Below, piece after piece: positions 18,988 through 27,289 of a stretch of 64,000 bases of DNA. Made by a program: the position numbers and the translations under genes. The DNA lies in NCBI GenBank assembly GCA_017396085.1, contig JAFQNC010000035.1, forward strand, positions 24,918-88,917. The letters are read 5' to 3'. This DNA comes from Tidjanibacter sp. GTDB taxonomy: Bacteria; Bacteroidota; Bacteroidia; Bacteroidales; Rikenellaceae. Position 1 is the first letter of the stretch. Each line of letters opens with the position of its first letter. A model generated the notes under the pieces. The model ran no database searches. It saw nothing but the letters and a program-made list of their open reading frames with translations, and was not told the origin of the DNA.

Positions 18988-19053
18988 GAATTCAAAATTC
19001 AAAATTCAAAATTGTGGTGTGCCTCCGGCACGGGTATTAAAAAAAATACCCAA
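18988..19053 (+). repeat. Mosaic block: AATTCAAA tandem plus GGGTATT hairpin
   Basis: About three units of the 9-nt word ATTCAAAAT (18989-19014) run into the conserved word ATTGTGGTGTGCCT and then a 7-bp hairpin GGGTATT / AATACCC (19032-19051) with an A-rich loop. Both parts recur elsewhere: the hairpin with the same flank at 55156-55197 (inverted), the hairpin alone at 59965-59985, and the tandem at 20538, 29410 and 36048. Confidence 0.8.
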
Positions 19054-19105
19054 GCTCAACAACTCTTTACTCTTTACTCTTTAGTGTAGCTGTCAGGCCG
19101 ACCAC

Positions 19106-19153
19106 AACAACAAGAGAGGCTCCCCGAAAAAACGGGGAGCCTCTCTTGTTGTT
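19106..19153. terminator. Strong bidirectional terminator
   Basis: A perfect 21-bp inverted repeat (19106-19126 and 19133-19153) with an A6 loop, lying between the convergent M20 dipeptidase and the last gene of the minus-strand SusCD operon. It most likely closes that operon. Confidence 0.9.
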
Positions 19154-19227
19154 CTCTGCCCAAAGCGGAGGTATTGTTGCTTTTTGTGCCTTGTGTTTTT
19201 GTACCTGTTGGGCACAATCTATTGCGC

Positions 19228-19701
19228 CTACTTGCCAATTCCTTCGGGCAGGGAGTCGCACTTCTTGTAGACAAAACTCTCTGCACCCGCAGTGGAAGTT
19301 GCGCCCTCGGTGTAGACCTTCAACACCATTGTGGTGGCCGTAAGGCTGCTCACTACATAGCGGTTGGACCACTCGGTGCTGTCGGAGTAGTCGTAGAGCC
19401 CGGTGAGGATACTCTGGCCCGACTTGTTGGTGTAGAGGTTGTAGGTGCCGGTGATGGCGTCAATCACCGAGCTGTCCACGTTCTGATAGAGGGTGTAGGT
19501 GCGCCCCACATTGACGAAATCAATGTAGACAACCATATCCTCCGACACAGCCTCGCCCTGCCACTCGGTCAGCTGCCACACGCCGGCAATGTTTGCCGAG
19601 GTGATAGGCAACTGAGGCTCTGCGGGCTTCTCGGGCTCGCCACAACTCCAAGCGGCCAATGCGAGGGTGGCGGCTACCATAATCTTAAACCATTTTTTCA
19701 T
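19228..19701 (-). CDS. Small lipocalin-like lipoprotein
   Basis: A 157-residue lipoprotein: signal MKKWFKIMVAATLALAAWSC with the acylated Cys at position 20. After a Pro-rich spacer (GEPEKPAEPQLP) comes IAGVWQLTEWQGE, a start very like the G-x-W of lipocalin-type domains in Bacteroidetes, and a run of beta strands. No catalytic residues are apparent. It is the last gene of the nine-gene operon, 38 bp after the DUF1573 gene, and ends before the strong terminator at 19106. Role unknown; the fold suggests binding of a small ligand. Confidence 0.7.
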   Translation of the reverse strand: MKKWFKIMVAATLALAAWSCGEPEKPAEPQLPITSANIAGVWQLTEWQGEAVSEDMVVYIDFVNVGRTYTLYQNVDSSVIDAITGTYNLYTNKSGQSILTGLYDYSDSTEWSNRYVVSSLTATTMVLKVYTEGATSTAGAESFVYKKCDSLPEGIGK

Positions 19702-19739
19702 ACGCTCTTGTTTGTTTATATATTTATATTCGTTTCTAT

Positions 19740-20531
19740 CTATTTGACAATCAATTCAATCTTGCGTTCCCTCGGAGGTGCGTTCACACCCTCAATGTAG
19801 AACATCAAGGGCTTGTCGGTGTCTGCTGCGGGTGGTAACTCCACCACCAAATCTCCCTCCTGCGAGGGTGCCAACACCTTGGGCTCGGTGTGGGCAGCGA
19901 TGCCCTGCGAGGAGAGTCTGCGGTCGTGGCGCACCACAAGTGGGGTGGAGCCATCGTTGCGCACGGCAATCCTCACGATGCGTTCTTCGCTCCCAATAGC
20001 CACGCTCCCAGTGCGCATCCGCAGTGTGCCAATGGAGTGGGGCCACAGAGGGTTTGCATCTCCACTGCTACGAACTTCTCCCACCACCTCAATCACAGCC
20101 GAGGGGGCTTCGTCCGAGAGGGTAGTGTAGAGGTAGACCTTGTGGTTTACCTTGCCACTGCGCCCTTTGGGGCTGAAAACTAACCCTATGGTGCCACTCT
20201 CGCCACTGCCGATGGGCTTGGTGTCGTGGTTGGCTACCAGACATCCGCATCCACTGCGAATGTGGGTTATGGCTGCCTTGCGACCGCTGTGGTTGAGCCA
20301 CCTCACGGTGAGATGCTTGGGTTGGTCGCTCTCGTTGAGCACTCCGAGTTGTACCACACTGCCCCCTTCAATCTCAACCCCTACGTGTGCGGTGAGGGTG
20401 GGGGCTGCGGCCTCTTGGAGAGTGGCCTGAGGAATGATTTTGATTTGCGCACGCCCCTGTGCGGGCAGTGCCACCACCGCCCCAAAGGCCACCACGCCAA
20501 TCAACATATTTCTCACTCCACAAGTCATCAT
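19740..20531 (-). CDS. Exported DUF1573-type protein
   Basis: A 263-residue protein with a hydrophobic N-terminus (MLIGVVAFGAVVALPAQGRAQ) that looks like a Sec signal without a lipobox. The segment GVEIEGGSVVQLGVLNESDQP followed by SGCGCLV is the hallmark of DUF1573/HYDIN-like Ig folds, where the Cys-x-Cys pair is usual; a second Ig-like repeat follows (VRIAVRNDGSTPLVV). The family is common in Bacteroidetes envelopes with unknown function. It is 58 bp downstream of the S8 peptidase, the gap being filled by a 19-bp perfect hairpin. Confidence 0.78.
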   Translation of the reverse strand: MMTCGVRNMLIGVVAFGAVVALPAQGRAQIKIIPQATLQEAAAPTLTAHVGVEIEGGSVVQLGVLNESDQPKHLTVRWLNHSGRKAAITHIRSGCGCLVANHDTKPIGSGESGTIGLVFSPKGRSGKVNHKVYLYTTLSDEAPSAVIEVVGEVRSSGDANPLWPHSIGTLRMRTGSVAIGSEERIVRIAVRNDGSTPLVVRHDRRLSSQGIAAHTEPKVLAPSQEGDLVVELPPAADTDKPLMFYIEGVNAPPRERKIELIVK

Positions 20532-20537
20532 CCTGCA

Positions 20538-20585
20538 AATTCAAAATTCAAAATTGACAAAACATTGTTTTGTCAATTTTGAATT
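20538..20585. repeat. AATTCAAA repeats ending in a 19-bp perfect hairpin
   Basis: Arms 20545-20563 and 20567-20585 are exact reverse complements around a 3-nt loop. The core GACAAAAC-nTT-GTTTTGTC recurs at 36064-36082 with the same left flank. It lies between two genes of one operon, so it may trim or attenuate the downstream part of the transcript. Confidence 0.85.
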
Positions 20586-20589
20586 CTCC

Positions 20590-22674
20590 CTACATCCATC
20601 CGAGGTCGCCTGCGCCCTGCCTTACGGTGATGAGGAACTTCTGCGTGGTGCCACCACTCGTGGTGATGGCGGCCGAGGTGCTACCCGATTTGAGGCCCTC
20701 AAAGGTGAGTTTTCCATTGGCCGAGGTGCAGGTTGCAATAGCCTCGTTCTCAATGCTCACGCTGAAGGTCATCTTCTCGCCACCCACAAAGTAGCGAGCA
20801 GGCAACACTGTCGATTTCTCGCCCACGCCCACGTAGATGTTGGGGAAGGTCATCGGGGTGCCCACACCGTCCAACTTGTTGAGGAGTGCGGTGGCGTTCA
20901 CAAGGCCCGAGCCCATACCGCCCTTGTACTTGTTGAGCGGCATAGAGTCGGCCATATAGTTCTTAATCTCTTGCAGGTAGACGTAGAACATCTTTTTGGC
21001 GGGCCAGAAACTCTCAATGGGGGTTGCGGTGGTGTGGAGCAACTGCTGGAGTTCGGAGGCCTTTACGATGCGGCGCTGGTCGGCAATGTGGGAGGCAGCC
21101 AAAGCCAACACACCCGACACGTGGGGACAAGCCATTGAGGTGCCGTCCATATAGCCGTAGCCAACATTCTCGGAAAACTCCATAGGCATAGTGGAGAGGA
21201 TACCGCCCAACGAGCCGATTGCGGCATTGAGGTTGCCGGCACCGGGCACTTGGATGATGCTCTCGTCATACTCCCAGCAGTACTCTTGGTCGCCACCGGG
21301 GGCGGAGATGGTTACGCCTGTGGAGTAGTTGGTGTAACTTGCGGGAGTGTAGTCGGCTGCGATTGCGGCCACCGACACTGCGATGTCGGCAGCGCCGGGG
21401 AAGCCCGCCATCGGAGCAAACTCGTTGCCTGCTGCCCACACGGTGATACCACCATCAATGGGGCCGCTGGGCGAGCCTGCTTGGTGAATGAAGTACTCCA
21501 TAGCCTCCTTTTGAAGGGGGTTGGCCTGCTCCCACATCTCCTGCGAGGTGTAGCCACTCTGGCCATAGTCGTAGGGGTTGCTTGCGCCGGAGTTGTAGCC
21601 CCAGCTGCACTGCAAGATTACGGCTCCGTTGTCGGCGGCATACTTCATTGCCCTGACAATCTGAATGGCGGTGGAGCCATTGTAGCCCGAGAATACCTGA
21701 CAGGGCATAATCTTCACGCCTCCGGTGCCGTTGTTGCCACCGGCTATGGAACTGATACCCACACCGTTGTTGTTCACAGCAGCGATGACACCTGCAACGT
21801 GGGTACCGTGGCCTGTGTCGCCACTACGGGCCCAGTTAATCTTGCCCGTTTGGTCCACAAAGTTGTAGCCAAAGCGGTCGTTGGAGTAGCCATTGCCATC
21901 GTTGTCGGCTTTCTCATCCTCGTTGGTGTAGGCTTTTTCGTTCTCGTTCACCCAGATGTTGTTCTTCAGGTCGGGGTGCTCAATCCACACACCCTCGTCA
22001 AGCACTGCCACGATGATTTCGGGGCTGCCAACCGTCTTGTCCCAAGCCTTCTCCACCTGCACATCGGCATCTTTAACCGATTTGGAGATACCATCCTTAA
22101 CGAGCAGGGTGCCATCGTTGATGATGTCCCACTGGTAGCGCAGCAGGGGGTCGTTCCACTTGCTACCCGCTTTGGCTGTGGAGCGCGAGAGGCTCTCGGC
22201 CGAGAGAGGAGTGGACTTACCGGAGTAGTTGCGCGAGATGGTGTAGTTGAGTCCCACGCTCTGCACCTCTCCGAGTCGGGAGAGTTTCTTGGCAACTTCT
22301 GCTGCACTCTCGCCCTTGAACTTGACGATGTGCCACAGGTGCAGGCCACTGTTGCGAGTACGCTGCTCGTGGCGGCTGTCCACAGGGAATACTCGCTCAA
22401 TGTGGTAGCCCTCCACGATGTCGAGCACCTCATCCACCGAGGGCACACCGCTTCGGGAAGCACCGCTGCGACCGATGTTTCCCAACATAGCCTCCACCTC
22501 CGGACTGAATTTCACAAACAATTCGCCCTCGACATACTCGAAGGCCTCATTAACCACCGTGTCTTTACCCTCCTCGGGGCGAGCACCCTGCTCCACTTCC
22601 AAGTCGTTCAGACACCCGCTCAGTCCGAACATCATCGCCAGAGCCACGGTCATAACCAATCCTTTACGTTTCAT
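20590..22674 (-). CDS. Surface S8 (subtilisin-like) serine protease lipoprotein
   Basis: A 694-residue lipoprotein with lipobox LSGC (Cys21). After a prodomain-like N-terminal region (about 45-150) comes the S8 domain with all catalytic residues visible: Asp226 (VLDEGV), His292 (GHGTHVAG), the oxyanion Asn417 (AAGNE) and Ser513 (GTSMACPHVSG). The last 90 or so residues form an Ig-like domain. A short acidic calcium-loop-like stretch (DEKADNDGNG) precedes the His motif. The ATG at 22674 gives a proper signal; an upstream in-frame ATG does not. It sits in a SusCD operon with leucine-rich-repeat lipoproteins and probably cuts protein at the cell surface. Confidence 0.92.
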   Translation of the reverse strand: MKRKGLVMTVALAMMFGLSGCLNDLEVEQGARPEEGKDTVVNEAFEYVEGELFVKFSPEVEAMLGNIGRSGASRSGVPSVDEVLDIVEGYHIERVFPVDSRHEQRTRNSGLHLWHIVKFKGESAAEVAKKLSRLGEVQSVGLNYTISRNYSGKSTPLSAESLSRSTAKAGSKWNDPLLRYQWDIINDGTLLVKDGISKSVKDADVQVEKAWDKTVGSPEIIVAVLDEGVWIEHPDLKNNIWVNENEKAYTNEDEKADNDGNGYSNDRFGYNFVDQTGKINWARSGDTGHGTHVAGVIAAVNNNGVGISSIAGGNNGTGGVKIMPCQVFSGYNGSTAIQIVRAMKYAADNGAVILQCSWGYNSGASNPYDYGQSGYTSQEMWEQANPLQKEAMEYFIHQAGSPSGPIDGGITVWAAGNEFAPMAGFPGAADIAVSVAAIAADYTPASYTNYSTGVTISAPGGDQEYCWEYDESIIQVPGAGNLNAAIGSLGGILSTMPMEFSENVGYGYMDGTSMACPHVSGVLALAASHIADQRRIVKASELQQLLHTTATPIESFWPAKKMFYVYLQEIKNYMADSMPLNKYKGGMGSGLVNATALLNKLDGVGTPMTFPNIYVGVGEKSTVLPARYFVGGEKMTFSVSIENEAIATCTSANGKLTFEGLKSGSTSAAITTSGGTTQKFLITVRQGAGDLGWM

Positions 22675-22731
22675 AATATACATTAGAGTTGTTTTTGTTG
22701 TCAATGTTTTTTCTTCTTCTGCTGCTTCTCC

Positions 22732-22803
22732 CCTTAAGGACCTTAAGGTCTTTAAGGTCTTTAAGGTCTTTAGTGCTCTTAGTGCCTTTAGAGCCCCTTA
22801 TTA
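22732..22803. repeat. 9-bp tandem array (TTAAGGNCT) inside the operon
   Basis: About five perfect or near-perfect 9-bp units, decaying into related words (TTAGTGCTC, TTAGTGCCT, TTAGAGCCC) up to the stop of the upstream gene. The array fills most of the gap between the S8 protease gene and the BACON/LRR gene. Same-type arrays occur at 55078, 57711 and 59889. Confidence 0.85.
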
Positions 22804-24474
22804 TTACTCCTCGGCACCCTCTTCTTCGCCATCGGTGGGCTGCTTCTTGAAGGGGTAGAGTTTGTAGTAGTAGTCGAGGTTGGGCGGCTCGTTGTTGAAC
22901 TTGGCCAGCTGGCCCGCCTGATTGCGTCCCTCTTGCGGGAACACAAGGCTGTAGGGCAACCACAAGTCCAACGAGGGGTGGTAGAGCAACCAATCGGGCA
23001 GGTCGCCCGTGAGGCGGTTGAAGTTGATGCTGAACCTCTTGGCGTGGGGCATCACCTTCTTGATTTTGTTCTGCACAAGGAACTCCGGCAGACTATCGCC
23101 CTTGATGCGGTCCTCCTCGGTGTAGCACGGAACGCTGTCGTCATCGAGGAAGTCGGGCAACTCGCCTTGCAGGTAGTTCACCGACAGCACCAAAGTGTCC
23201 AACCCCCACAGCAAAAGTTCTTTGGGGAACTCCTTTTCCTCAATGAAACCACCCAAGTTGGTCTTTGTGGTGTTGCTCAAATCATTGATTGTGCTACGCT
23301 GGTTGGCATTGAGTATAAGGGTACGCAACTTGGGGAAATTCTCCTTGGTGAGCACCTCGGGAACAGTGGCAAAGTTGTTGGCACAAAGGTCGAGATACTC
23401 CAAGTTGTGCAGGCGGGCCAACTTCTCATCCACACTGATAAGGCCGTGGGCACCGATGGTAAGTCGTTTGAGCTGAGTGAGTGTGGTGATTTCCTCGCCT
23501 ATGGTTAGGTCTTTGAGGAAGGTGTTGGTGTTGCCAAAGATGTAGATTTCCTCGGCAGCGGTGAGGTACTTGAACTCATAGGGCAGGGGCTCGTTGGTGT
23601 TGTACATATAGAATTGCACCCTCTTTACACGGCCCTTATACTCCTCTTTGTAGCCCTCGTGCTTCTCCTCCCAGAGCACCACATTTTCCCACCTCTCCAT
23701 CGGGATTGAGGTGTCCCACATTGAGAGTGTGCGCAGGGCACGCTGGATGCTGATGAGGGCTACCGAATCGCCCGCACGAGTGCCCTCCTCAATGGGCTCT
23801 GCGGCTTTCTGTACCACCTCCAACACATCCTGACGGGCCAACTCCACACCGCTCTTCTTGGGCACAAACTCCACCCTTGCAATGCGCTCCTCGGCTTTGG
23901 TGTTGATGTCCCATTCAAACTCAATCTCCACCATTCTCGGACGCTCACCGCGGTTTAGGTTGAGCGTGTGGTTCTTGTTGCTGAGCCAGTTGATACCCTC
24001 CGGAATTTTCACGTCAAAGTCGATGTTACTCTTCACCATAACACTGAACTTGCGATTTTCCAGCATATCATAGTTGGCCAATTTCTGAACATTCTCTTCC
24101 AACTCAATGGCATAGTCGAAGCCCTTTTGGTTCACCACAATCTCTTCGGTCTTGCCACTGGCGAGGTTTTCGATGTAGATTTTGCAGTTGCGCCCCTCGG
24201 TGGTGAGTGCCGAGTCGATGACTAGTTGGCACTCGGTGCTGCCATTGCCATTGGCGGGCGAGATGGTGAGCCAAGGCACATTGGTCGAGGCGGTCCACTT
24301 CTCGGCGGAGTAGACTCTCACTCTCTCTACGCCACCCACAGCCTCCACGCTGAGAGGCTCCTTCACATCAAGGCCAAACTCCACATTGGGGTCCTGCTGG
24401 CAGCCAACGAGGCCACCTACAAGAGCCGCCATAGTTGCTATGCTCGCCACTATATGTTTGTTCCTCATTTTCAT
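22804..24474 (-). CDS. BACON and leucine-rich-repeat lipoprotein
   Basis: A 556-residue lipoprotein (signal ending in LVGC, Cys25). Residues about 35-115 match the BACON domain pattern (VEAVGGVERVRVYSAEKWTAST, then a VNQKG end); a second BACON-like sandwich follows (about 120-225). The C-terminal half has irregular leucine-rich repeats such as LTQLKRLTIGAHGLISV and LARLHNLEYLDLCANNFATVP. There is no catalytic motif. It is likely a surface binding protein of the operon, analogous in position to surface glycan-binding proteins but with a protein-binding type of repeat. The ligand is unknown. Confidence 0.75.
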   Translation of the reverse strand: MKMRNKHIVASIATMAALVGGLVGCQQDPNVEFGLDVKEPLSVEAVGGVERVRVYSAEKWTASTNVPWLTISPANGNGSTECQLVIDSALTTEGRNCKIYIENLASGKTEEIVVNQKGFDYAIELEENVQKLANYDMLENRKFSVMVKSNIDFDVKIPEGINWLSNKNHTLNLNRGERPRMVEIEFEWDINTKAEERIARVEFVPKKSGVELARQDVLEVVQKAAEPIEEGTRAGDSVALISIQRALRTLSMWDTSIPMERWENVVLWEEKHEGYKEEYKGRVKRVQFYMYNTNEPLPYEFKYLTAAEEIYIFGNTNTFLKDLTIGEEITTLTQLKRLTIGAHGLISVDEKLARLHNLEYLDLCANNFATVPEVLTKENFPKLRTLILNANQRSTINDLSNTTKTNLGGFIEEKEFPKELLLWGLDTLVLSVNYLQGELPDFLDDDSVPCYTEEDRIKGDSLPEFLVQNKIKKVMPHAKRFSINFNRLTGDLPDWLLYHPSLDLWLPYSLVFPQEGRNQAGQLAKFNNEPPNLDYYYKLYPFKKQPTDGEEEGAEE

Positions 24475-24558
24475 TCTTCTTCTATTCGCTATATATAAAT
24501 ATATGTATATCTCTTCGTTCTTACGCTCTCTCTTTTCTCTACTATGTCATTAGCGCAC

Positions 24559-27246
24559 CTACTCCAACATTATCGGGCAGTTGAGAATATTCTGCGACTT
24601 GTCGTAGAGCAGTATGTAGGCTCCCACTTGCCAAGCATAGCAGATGTCCTTTGCATCAAAGATGATGTTGGGGTTGTCGCTGATGTCGAGATAGTAGCAC
24701 AGCGTGGATATGGTGTCATCAACCACACGCAGGTCGTTGGAGCCGAGGTAGAGGCCCCTCAAACCAAAGTGTTGATAGATACCTGTGGGCCACTCGCTAA
24801 GGGTGCGCTCGCCCTTGCTGTTACGCTGACTACGCAGAGCAAACACCGTGAGGCTGGCGCAATCCAGCGGCTCGTAGGGGAACTCGCTGAAAGCGTTGTA
24901 GGAGAGGTCAATACCGTAGAGGTAGGGGAGGTTGCCTGCGTGCAACTCCCTCGGAAGGTCCGTAAGGTAGTTGTACGACAAGTCCATAGAGGTCAGATTG
25001 ACCATATCTTTGAACGCCGTTTTGGGTATCTCGGTCAGTTGGCAGAGGCTGGCATTGATGAAGTCTACGGTAGACTTACTCTCGGCCAAGCAGGTGGGGA
25101 ACTTCTTGAGGGGGTTCATCCTCAATGAGAGAGTACCCACTTTGAGGCCCTGAAATGTTCCGTCATCCTCGCCCTCAAAGCCGGTGATTTGGTTGTCCAC
25201 AAAACTAACCGAAGCCATTGTGTACAAACTCTTGGCGCTGAATATGTTGGGGACCTTGGTGAGCAGGTTGCTATTGACCGAGAAGGTCTCCACATCGTCA
25301 TAGCCACAGAAGTAGTTGAGTCCGCTTTCGGGGTCTTTTTCGTGAGGTATGGTCGTCAGGCGGTTGTTGTCCAAGTAGAGTTGCACGGGTGCAACATCCT
25401 TACCCCACGGGTGCAACACCTCAATCTCGTTGTAGGCGAGGTCCACAAGGCCAATCTTCTTGAAGTTTTTGAAATCTTCGGGCACCTCACGCAGACGGTT
25501 TTCGCGTGCATAGAGGATTTGAATCTTCTCCTTGCTGGGGCCATTGGCCAGAGCCACAATGCCCTTGTAGCACTCCTCGGGCGACCATTGACGGTTGTTG
25601 GAGATGTTGATGGAGACCAACTCGGGCATCTGACCGATGACCACGGGGAACTCCTTCATATTGGGGCAGTTGTAGATTTCAAGGTCCGTACACGATACAA
25701 GGTTTGCTACCTCGGCGGGCAGGCTCGCAAGGGTGCTGTTGGCGATGTAGAGATACTGCAACTTGGTCAGGTTGCCAATGGTGCCGGGCAGCGAGCGAAG
25801 TCCGTTGCAGATGGTGCCGTGGATGGTGTCCATAGGCTTCACACTCTTGGGCTTACCACTCTTGGTGTCGAAGATTTCGCTCTCTTTCATAGTCTTGTAG
25901 AGGCTCACTTCGGGAATTTCTATGTTGTGCTCGGCCAGTGCCCTTGCAATGGGCTCCGACATCTGCACCGGCACGTGGATGGTGCGCAACCACTCTCCGT
26001 GGAGGTCCAATCGCTGTGCGCTCTTCTCGGCCACCGAGCGGCTCTTGTCGAGCGTGGGGTCGTAGTAGTCGTTGTGGTCGTTGTGCGTACCGAGGTAGAG
26101 TTCCACGAGTTCCGTAAGCCTGCCGATTTCGGGCGACATATCGCCCGAGAAGCCGAAGTTGCTCAAATCAATGCGAGCCACACGACCATTGGAATGAATC
26201 ATCACGCCCGGCTGGTCGCCCCACAAATCAATATCTCTATTTTCAAAATTCCAGTTGGCACCGGTGGCGTAGTCCTCGCCAAAGTAACTCCAATTGGGGC
26301 CGTCAAGGCTCTCCCAAATGGCTTTCAGGGCGTAGTAGTCCTGAATATAGAGGTCGGCCTCGTGGAGTGTTACGTTCACATCCACTTTGGAGATTTGGTT
26401 ATCCTTTACCCTGATGGAGTTCTGCTTGTTACCCGAGGTGCTCTCCAAGAGAATACCGTTTTTGGTGAATGTCTCATACTTCGACACCACATAGTCGCCG
26501 GCCGGCAACCACACCAAACTGTCGCACACCACGTGGGAGGTCTTGTTGCCATCCTCCGTGTAGTCAATCTCAAACTCGCAAGGCAGGTTGCGGATGATGA
26601 CACTCTCGTTGCTCAGTTGGTTCTTCAGCGTAATATTCGCCTTCTCAATCTCATCGAAGGTATACTCCCTATCCTTTTCGGTGGTTGCAGCCTTGCCCAC
26701 CTGCTCAAAGGCTTTCACGAGTCTGAACGACACCAAGCCACGCTGGGGCACATCCACCGTGATGTCCTGCACGGTGAGTCCTCCCTCCACCACCTCAAAG
26801 GTGTTCTCAATGGTGGGGGCATAGGAGCCCAACGAGTTGTCCTCGGCATCGTAGAGCACAAAACCGTGGAGTTTGTAGGCACCCACGAGGAGTTTGATTT
26901 TGTCGCTCCTAAGGCCCCATTCGCCAACCTCCGAGCCATCGTTTGCCAGAGTGAGTGTTTGGATGATGGTACGCTCATAGTTCTCGTCATAGCCGAGCGT
27001 TACCTGCACCTTGTAGGCCTCACGCAGGTAGTCGAGCCTGCCGTCTGTTGCCCTCGTTGGGGTGCTTTGCTTCTCCATCTGCTCCTCGGCAGGGGTGTAG
27101 GAGGCGTGCTTGTAGAGCTTGAACTGCGCATAGCCATAGCCGCTTTCCACAAGGAGTTCATCTCCCGAGTCGGCCGTACAACCCACCGAGAGGAGTCCCA
27201 ATGTGGCAATGGATAGCGCCCAAATCAAAATGTTTCTCAATTTCAT
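24559..27246 (-). CDS. DUF4458 and leucine-rich-repeat lipoprotein
   Basis: An 895-residue lipoprotein with signal MKLRNILIWALSIATLGLLSVGC (Cys23). The N-terminal part (about 35-300) has the layout I associate with DUF4458: YAQFKLYKHASYTP, then a beta-sandwich describing KIKLLVGAYKLHGFVLYD. From about 310 to the end there are roughly a dozen leucine-rich repeats (TIGNLTKLQYLYIANSTLASLP, cut: TIGNLTKLQYLYIAN; MDLSYNYLTDLP; IDLSYNAFSEFP). Such repeats bind proteins. It is the largest accessory surface protein of the operon and lies 43 bp after the DUF5003-like gene. DUF naming is from memory; the repeats are seen directly. Confidence 0.75.
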   Translation of the reverse strand: MKLRNILIWALSIATLGLLSVGCTADSGDELLVESGYGYAQFKLYKHASYTPAEEQMEKQSTPTRATDGRLDYLREAYKVQVTLGYDENYERTIIQTLTLANDGSEVGEWGLRSDKIKLLVGAYKLHGFVLYDAEDNSLGSYAPTIENTFEVVEGGLTVQDITVDVPQRGLVSFRLVKAFEQVGKAATTEKDREYTFDEIEKANITLKNQLSNESVIIRNLPCEFEIDYTEDGNKTSHVVCDSLVWLPAGDYVVSKYETFTKNGILLESTSGNKQNSIRVKDNQISKVDVNVTLHEADLYIQDYYALKAIWESLDGPNWSYFGEDYATGANWNFENRDIDLWGDQPGVMIHSNGRVARIDLSNFGFSGDMSPEIGRLTELVELYLGTHNDHNDYYDPTLDKSRSVAEKSAQRLDLHGEWLRTIHVPVQMSEPIARALAEHNIEIPEVSLYKTMKESEIFDTKSGKPKSVKPMDTIHGTICNGLRSLPGTIGNLTKLQYLYIANSTLASLPAEVANLVSCTDLEIYNCPNMKEFPVVIGQMPELVSINISNNRQWSPEECYKGIVALANGPSKEKIQILYARENRLREVPEDFKNFKKIGLVDLAYNEIEVLHPWGKDVAPVQLYLDNNRLTTIPHEKDPESGLNYFCGYDDVETFSVNSNLLTKVPNIFSAKSLYTMASVSFVDNQITGFEGEDDGTFQGLKVGTLSLRMNPLKKFPTCLAESKSTVDFINASLCQLTEIPKTAFKDMVNLTSMDLSYNYLTDLPRELHAGNLPYLYGIDLSYNAFSEFPYEPLDCASLTVFALRSQRNSKGERTLSEWPTGIYQHFGLRGLYLGSNDLRVVDDTISTLCYYLDISDNPNIIFDAKDICYAWQVGAYILLYDKSQNILNCPIMLE

Positions 27247-27289
27247 ATATACACGTTTCTATTGCTTCTCTTGTGTGTTTGCGGTCTGC

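Noticed and set aside
25189..27216. 675-residue plus-strand open frame
   Set aside because: Antisense to the DUF4458/LRR lipoprotein, no recognizable domain or signal.
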